From: Irineochytrium annulatum
Lineage: Eukaryota > Chytridiomycota > Chytridiomycetes > Chytridiales > Chytridiaceae
NCBI GenBank assembly: GCA_027600665.1
Contig: JADGJL010000748.1
Span: forward strand, 1-14,426
Direction: 5' to 3'
DNA: 14,426 nucleotides
Both the position numbers and the translations under genes were made by a program. The stretch's first letter is position 1. Each line of letters starts with the position of its first letter. Positions 10,188 through 14,426 of the stretch are shown here, piece by piece. Below the pieces are notes generated by a model. That model saw nothing but the letters and a program-made list of their open reading frames with translations, was not told the origin of the DNA and searched no databases.

Positions 10188-10399
10188 AGAGCTCCTCACA
10201 GCGATTCTTTTAGCTGACTTTTTAGAATGAAACGTAATACATCCAATGTTGACTGTGCCACCATAGGCGCGAAGCATTAGCGACATACCTCGCCAAGCCC
10301 GCTCTCGCCTGTCGATCGCTGACAATCGCGCGCAGCAACAATCGCTGCGCGAGGACCTGGCATATCTCTCCTCAACGTCGACGCATATCCAGCTCCGTC
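10188..10399. promoter_or_regulatory. Intergenic leader between PAXX and the Dpy-30 gene
   Basis: These 212 nt must include the PAXX 3' end and the promoter and 5' leader of the next gene. Base composition shifts here from mixed to distinctly GC-rich. I found no distinct signal. Confidence 0.4.
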
Positions 10400-12321
10400 A
10401 TGGTCCGCTTTAGCCGCCCCAACACCCGCACGGCGCCGGCCCTCCCGCAAACGCCCTCCGGCCCAGATGACAGCCTGTGGATCGAGTTCCCCCTGGCCTC
10501 CAACAACGCCGCGTATCTGACCCAGCCCCAAATCTCAAAGCCGCTGCTGGCTGGCATCACGCACGTCCTCGTGACGGCTCCGCGGGACCCCATCAATGCC
10601 CTCGGCAAGTACCTGCTCAACCATGATCGCTGCAGGCGCGAGCTCGAGGAGGAGGCCCGTCAGAAGAATGGAGCCGGGCGCGACGCCGGGAAGCCCTTGT
10701 CGCTGGAGGAGTTCAAGGAGATGCAGGCCAAGTTTAAGCACTCGGCATGGGTCAAGGCGACGGCTGTTCAGGACGCTATCACCAACCTCAAGGTCGTTGG
10801 CGTCCCAGAGGAGGAGGCGGACGCGAGCCGGACGGCTGAAGGCGATTACCTCCCACAGAGCGTGCAAAAAGGTCCGTAGGTTTAATCCTTACCAATCCCA
10901 TGCATTGACTCGTACTTATATCGACAGTCATCGATGAGCAGGACAAGGAGATGCAGAGGATGCAGGGCGTCGAACGGCTCATCCTTCCCCGCGAAATGCT
11001 CGAGGCGAGAATGGGTCGTTCTGCGTCGGTGGTCTCGGCCGAGCCGCGCTCGACCACGCCGGACTTCCAACCTCCCTCCAATAGCATCGCACCGGCAGCA
11101 ATGGGGCGGCGATACTCGACTACCCCGCTCGAGTCGCCGCCCGAGATCTGTCGAGGGAGCATCGCCGGGAGGGCGTCGACTCAGGTCGCGAGGGCCGAAT
11201 ACACGATGGAGATCGAGCCCTCCGACGCAGAGGCCATCGAGGAGATCACCGCCAGCAAGGTCGACCTCGCCGCCGAGGGCGGCCACGACGTCGTCGTCGC
11301 CCCGCACGCCGCAGTCGTCGCCACAATGGTCTCACAGCCCTCTTCCCAGGACTTCGGTGCGCTCGCCGCGTCTGGTGGCATCCTCCTGCCGGAGACCAGA
11401 GGGTTGTCCATTGTCGGAGGTATCCTGGCCACCCAGCCCTCCCACCTTGGCCTTGCGCTAGAAACCCCGCTTCCGCCCTCCCGAATGCCCTCCATCATGG
11501 GCCTTGCGTCGGATGACAAGCCGCCGCTGCTGTCCCGCCAACCGTCGGTCCCCGGTCCTGCGACAGACGTGCCGCTGCCAGTCTCCCGCCAGGTCTCCGA
11601 CATGGGACTCGCGATGATGACCCCTCTGCCGCCGTCGAACGAGCCGTCTCGGCTCGACCTCGCCGTGGATACGGCCCCAGCGGCTTTGGCAACCCAGCCG
11701 TCCCACCTCGGCCTCGCGCTTGAGACACCGCTGCCGTTGTCGCACCAACCCTCAACCACGGCGCTGGCGTCGGAGAAGCCGATTTCACCCAAGGACGAGC
11801 CCTCTGACGTCCCAACCGTGTCGAAGCCAGAGCGGGACGCGTCGGGGAATGCGCTAAATGTCGAGGACGGGGATGCTGGGAACCGCGCATTAAGTCACAC
11901 GCCCCGGCTGAGCGCGATGGCCACGGGTCTTGTGCACGACAGTCACGGGGTGCTGGAGCACGACCCGCTCGAGGGCGGGCCGCACGAGGGCGAGACGCTC
12001 GTGGAGGCGCCGCATGAGGAAGTGTTTGGCGGGATGGGCATCACGGGTGGGTCCGGCGGCTATGGCGGACTATCGTTGGAAGGAGTCTTAAGTGAGGGGC
12101 TAGACGCGGAGGCCGGAGGTGCGGACGAAGCAGCGGCGGATGCGGCTGATGATAAGGCGGATGAAGTGGCCCTTATGGGGAGCGATTCTCACGCGCTCGG
12201 ACTGCACTCTGAGGCCGAAGCGGAGGCCCAGTTTGCGCAGGATGGGGATGCGGAGAACCCTGACTTCGCCGCTGCGGAGGATGAGAATGTAGGAGCTGGA
12301 GACGATCAGCCCGAGCTGTAG
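10400..12321 (+). CDS. Dpy-30-motif protein with degenerate repeats (2 exons)
   Basis: Exons 10400-10871 and 10928-12321 give 621 codons, with one 56-nt intron (GTCCGT...GACAG). Residues about 39-75 (AAYLTQPQISKPLLAGITHV, then RDPINALGKYLLNH) fit the two-helix Dpy-30 dimerisation motif, in which xPLLxGL is followed by RPxDPixxLaxYLL. Such motifs bind amphipathic helices and occur in histone-methyltransferase subunits, NME5/AK7-type proteins and radial-spoke or axonemal proteins. A charged helix follows (about 76-105), then a disordered middle, seven to eight degenerate 17-18 residue repeats (about 327-453), and an Ala/Glu/Asp-rich acidic tail ending DDQPEL. I do not recognise the full protein. 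The ATG at 10400 is the first in frame; the upstream sequence offers no clear extra exon. The gene is much richer in GC and in G/C-ending codons than XRRA1. A flagellar or axonemal scaffold is possible given DYNC2I1 nearby, but that is inference. Confidence 0.72.
11434..11815 (+). repeat. Degenerate 17-18 codon tandem repeat
   Basis: Units run QPSHLGLALETPLPPSR, MPSIMGLASDDKPPLLSR, QPSVPGPATDVPLPVSR, QVSDMGLAMMTPLPPSN, EPSRLDLAVDTAPAALAT, QPSHLGLALETPLPLSH, QPSTTALASEKPISPKD, then EPSDV. The consensus is about [QE]PSxxGLAxxTPLPxSx. Units 1 and 6, with the preceding LAT, agree at 18 of 19 residues although about ten codons differ synonymously. Serine followed by acidic or proline residues could be phosphorylation sites, but this is not demonstrated. 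Confidence 0.75.
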
Positions 12322-12555
12322 CGCCTTTGCGTAATTACTGTTGACGGCTTTTCTCGCTTCTTTGATCATCGTTTACTTGTAAGCTTTTTCATGTATTGAA
12401 CCAAACCACCTCTTTGTATTTGTTCTCCCACAACGATCATTTCTCCAACCCAAAGAACATGTAACAATAACAAAATTAGACTTACAAGCACAAAATATCC
12501 TCCACGCCAAATTACGAATTCCGAATTATCCCCACCAAAACTAATATGATTCCAC
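12322..12555. other. Convergent 3' intergenic region
   Basis: AT-rich spacer between the stop of the Dpy-30 gene and the stop of UBE2J2. It contains TGTAA-type elements in both orientations (near 12376 on plus, near 12485 on minus) but no clear AATAAA. It presumably holds both 3' ends. Confidence 0.5.
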
Positions 12556-13802
12556 TTAGACAACGTTTACTTTCGACGCAACCTTCAACACGATGAGGTA
12601 CAAAAACACCCCCAAAAGCAGCAGCCTCCACACGTTCGATCGCACCCCCTGCCACGCGTTCGTGAGCAGCTGCCCCACTATAGATCCCGTGCCAGCCCGC
12701 GACGCAACCGCATGCGCCGATGCCGCGGCCCCCGCGGCTGCGTGGTGATGATGCGCCGCCGCGCCCTTCGCGACGGCGTCTTGTTCGGCAGCGGCTGTCT
12801 GCTTGGAGGGATGGCGCTGAGTGAGGTCCCGAGAGGAAGGGTTCGGATGAGGGATGGTGGGCTGAACGCAGAGCTCCGGGAAGACAGCTGCGTTAAACAC
12901 CTTTAGTTATTACAGACGCAATTTGGTCGAACCTCTGAATTTGGGATTTTGGAGATTCCATGCATGCGAGTTCTTCGCGAGCACCCGACGCTCCTCAATC
13001 GACGTCTTAATGCTGCCGGTGGTAGGTGTCTCCTCCAGCTGTGAAAGTCGTAAAAAAAAGTTCGAATACTAGTCGAATGGGAGGCACATCAACATACCAT
13101 GAAGCTAAGGAGTCCGGTCAGGATTGTCGCGACGGACCAAGCGGGGTTCCATGTGCCAGCTAAGAAAAAAGAATCAGAACTGATCCCGTCTCTTATATAC
13201 ACAGGGATACTAACGATGATAATCGCTCATGGACAAACAGAGGCGGTAGTCCGTCTGAAATCGGCCTAGAAAACAAGACGGGTTTAGCCTCAAAGCACAA
13301 AAGTGCGCTAAGCGATCTATGACAACTAACCGTTCGGCGTAAGCATCTTGATCATGGGGGGTTTGAATGGATATGTGTCTGCATAATAAAAGCAGCAAGT
13401 CAGAATGCGGGCAGCCAACGACGGTGATATGAATGGCCACTAAAGCTGCCGCACGGTCCCGATCGTCCCCGCATCCGAACAATCAACGAACCTGGAAAAA
13501 TAAGCTTGCCGTGGAACTCGCCTCCGGCATAAGGAGTGTCCGGCGGGCCGGTGACTACGTAGTGCCTGCAAATGCGGTGAGACCAAGCTATCGTCAGCAG
13601 CAGGGGAGGGTGGGGGGAGAGGAATGCCCTCCACAGTGGTTGGTGCCTCTTCATCAGGGCCATCCCAGGTTCGACCCGATCCGAGTGCTCACCATTCACA
13701 CAGGTTGGTCTCGAGCGGCCGGGCGACGATGAACGGAGGCGGGTCGTCACGTATTTTGCGGAACTCCCGCATGAGCCTGACGTGAGCAGTGCGGGCGGCC
13801 AT
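12556..13802 (-). CDS. UBE2J2: Tail-anchored ubiquitin-conjugating enzyme E2 J2 (Ubc6 type), 7 exons
   Basis: Minus-strand exons 13802-13693, 13565-13492, 13378-13331, 13265-13215, 13159-13098, 13038-12933 and 12887-12556 give 260 codons, the usual size for UBE2J2/Ubc6. This E2 sits on the cytosolic face of the endoplasmic reticulum and ubiquitinates proteins in ER-associated degradation, in yeast with the ligase Doa10. The UBC fold reads LMREFRKIRDDPPPFIVARP, then [34 protein letters not shown] and TPNGRF. TPN replaces the HPN of ordinary E2s, as is typical of the UBE2J group. The catalytic cysteine is Cys87 in YRLCLSMSDYH, followed by PGTWNPAWSVATILTGLLSF. After a linker rich in Ala and His (residues about 190-215) comes one hydrophobic segment, VWRLLLLGVFLYLIVLKV (about 237-254), with six residues behind it: a C-terminal tail anchor. 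Introns are 127, 113, 65, 55, 59 and 45 nt, longer on average than those of the neighbours. The start is the first ATG before the fold. Confidence 0.93.
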
Positions 13803-14426
13803 GCCTCCTTCGAAATTGACCGTCGCCCCAAACTGGATGCACAACCACCATCAACTTCAGCGATCAACTACCTGAACCGCAGGTCCTCTATGACACCTAG
13901 TTCCGTGGTTTCTCCACTTGGTGACTTATTGATGAGTGCCGAGTAAGATCACTCATAGCTCTCACCCGTCGCTGCCCTCCCTTTCGTCACTACCTTCCCC
14001 TCGCTGTTTTCGATTGAGTGGGAGTTGTAATCGCTCTCTCCTTGAAGGCCAGTCTTGTAAACGCTTTCTCTTGACGGCCAGTCGACCCGCAAATCCTCGC
14101 AAATTCGACTGTCCCACTGTGCTCGCAGAGTTGAAGAGAGTTGAAGAGAACATCGTCTGTACTGTCAAAGCAACTATGAACAAAGTCAGGATGGATTGGA
14201 AGCATGAGGAAACGTGGCCATTCAACGCCGACATTTGGGTTATTGAGGCACGACGGCGAGATGCAAATACAATTAACTCTGACTGACCGAGAAATGTATG
14301 TTTAATCTACTGTAGCAAGGATATACACAAGCAAGCCAAAATAAAAGGTAACGCGCAGTCGCAAAATATGAAAGGCATGGGCAACAGGAACTGTATGCAA
14401 TCAGCGAAAGAAGTGCAACATAACCA
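13803..14426. other. Upstream region of UBE2J2; no gene recognised
   Basis: The part next to 13802 must hold the UBE2J2 promoter and leader. A plus-strand frame at 13936-14286 stays open but starts at GTG and has biased, unfamiliar composition. At the right edge, a minus-strand frame (about 14423 to 14278) is open and hydrophobic and runs off the window; it could be an incidental frame or the end of a gene beyond it. An AATAAA lies near 14339 on the plus strand, of unknown relevance. Confidence 0.45.
14040..14152. repeat. Short imperfect direct repeats
   Basis: CTTGAAGGCCAGTC (near 14041) recurs as CTTGACGGCCAGTC (near 14071), about 30 bases later. A little downstream, GAGTTGAAGA occurs twice in tandem (near 14128-14147). 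They are too short to assign to an element. Confidence 0.5.

Noticed and set aside
10934..11461. Plus-strand Ser/Arg/Pro-rich frame overlapping the Dpy-30 gene
   Set aside because: Shifted-frame reading of GC-rich coding sequence. The other frame joins cleanly to the upstream exon through the 56-nt intron and carries the conserved repeat.
11181..11792. Minus-strand 203-codon frame under the Dpy-30 gene repeats
   Set aside because: Mirror of the GC-rich tandem repeat; its apparent periodic motif is the antisense of the real repeat.
13400..13867. Minus-strand 155-codon frame covering UBE2J2 exons 1 and 2
   Set aside because: Reads through introns in mixed frames; only parts coincide with the true exons, which are defined by the UBC-fold alignment and GT-AG sites.
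13936..14286. Plus-strand 116-codon frame upstream of UBE2J2
   Set aside because: Starts at GTG, has Ser/Leu/Pro-biased beginning and no recognisable domain; could be chance, so not listed as a gene.
1..14426. tRNA, rRNA, CRISPR array, bacterial operon or prophage features
   Set aside because: No cloverleaf, rRNA-like or regularly spaced repeat pattern was seen, and the intron-containing eukaryotic genes make bacterial features implausible.

Overview
The window looks like compact nuclear DNA from a flagellated eukaryote. A zoosporic (chytrid-like) fungus fits best, although the sequence alone does not exclude another small-genome ciliated lineage. Reasons: five protein genes broken by very short GT-AG introns (mostly 36-59 nt), short intergenic gaps, standard stop codons, no bacterial operon structure, and a subunit of the intraflagellar-transport motor dynein-2. 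All gene models were spliced by hand; in each, the exon lengths add up to an open frame from ATG to stop.

Layout. Positions 1-2472 hold no intact gene. The minus strand of about 538-1654 carries a decayed hAT-type DNA transposase (an RWNST signature plus a possible BED-like zinc finger), followed by a CCGG/GGTAC-rich cryptic repeat at 1815-2090. Next come XRRA1 (+, 2473-6379, six exons, 1223 aa), DYNC2I1/WDR60 (-, 6448-9258, six exons, 868 aa), a PAXX-like non-homologous end-joining factor (+, 9376-10187, three exons, 243 aa), an unnamed Dpy-30-motif protein with a degenerate 17-18 residue repeat (+, 10400-12321, two exons, 621 aa), and a tail-anchored ubiquitin-conjugating enzyme of the UBE2J2/Ubc6 type (-, 12556-13802, seven exons, 260 aa). 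About 620 bases upstream of that gene hold nothing I can assign.

How the genes relate. XRRA1 and DYNC2I1 converge with 68 nt between their stops. DYNC2I1 and PAXX are head to head with about 117 nt between start codons, so they probably share a bidirectional promoter. The Dpy-30 gene and UBE2J2 converge. DYNC2I1 is a ciliary gene, and Dpy-30 motifs are frequent in axonemal proteins. PAXX is a repair gene, and XRRA1 has been linked by name to radiation response. UBE2J2 works at the endoplasmic reticulum. The most unusual content is the PAXX-like gene, which keeps a recognisable Ku-binding-type C-terminal tail behind a 44-nt intron.
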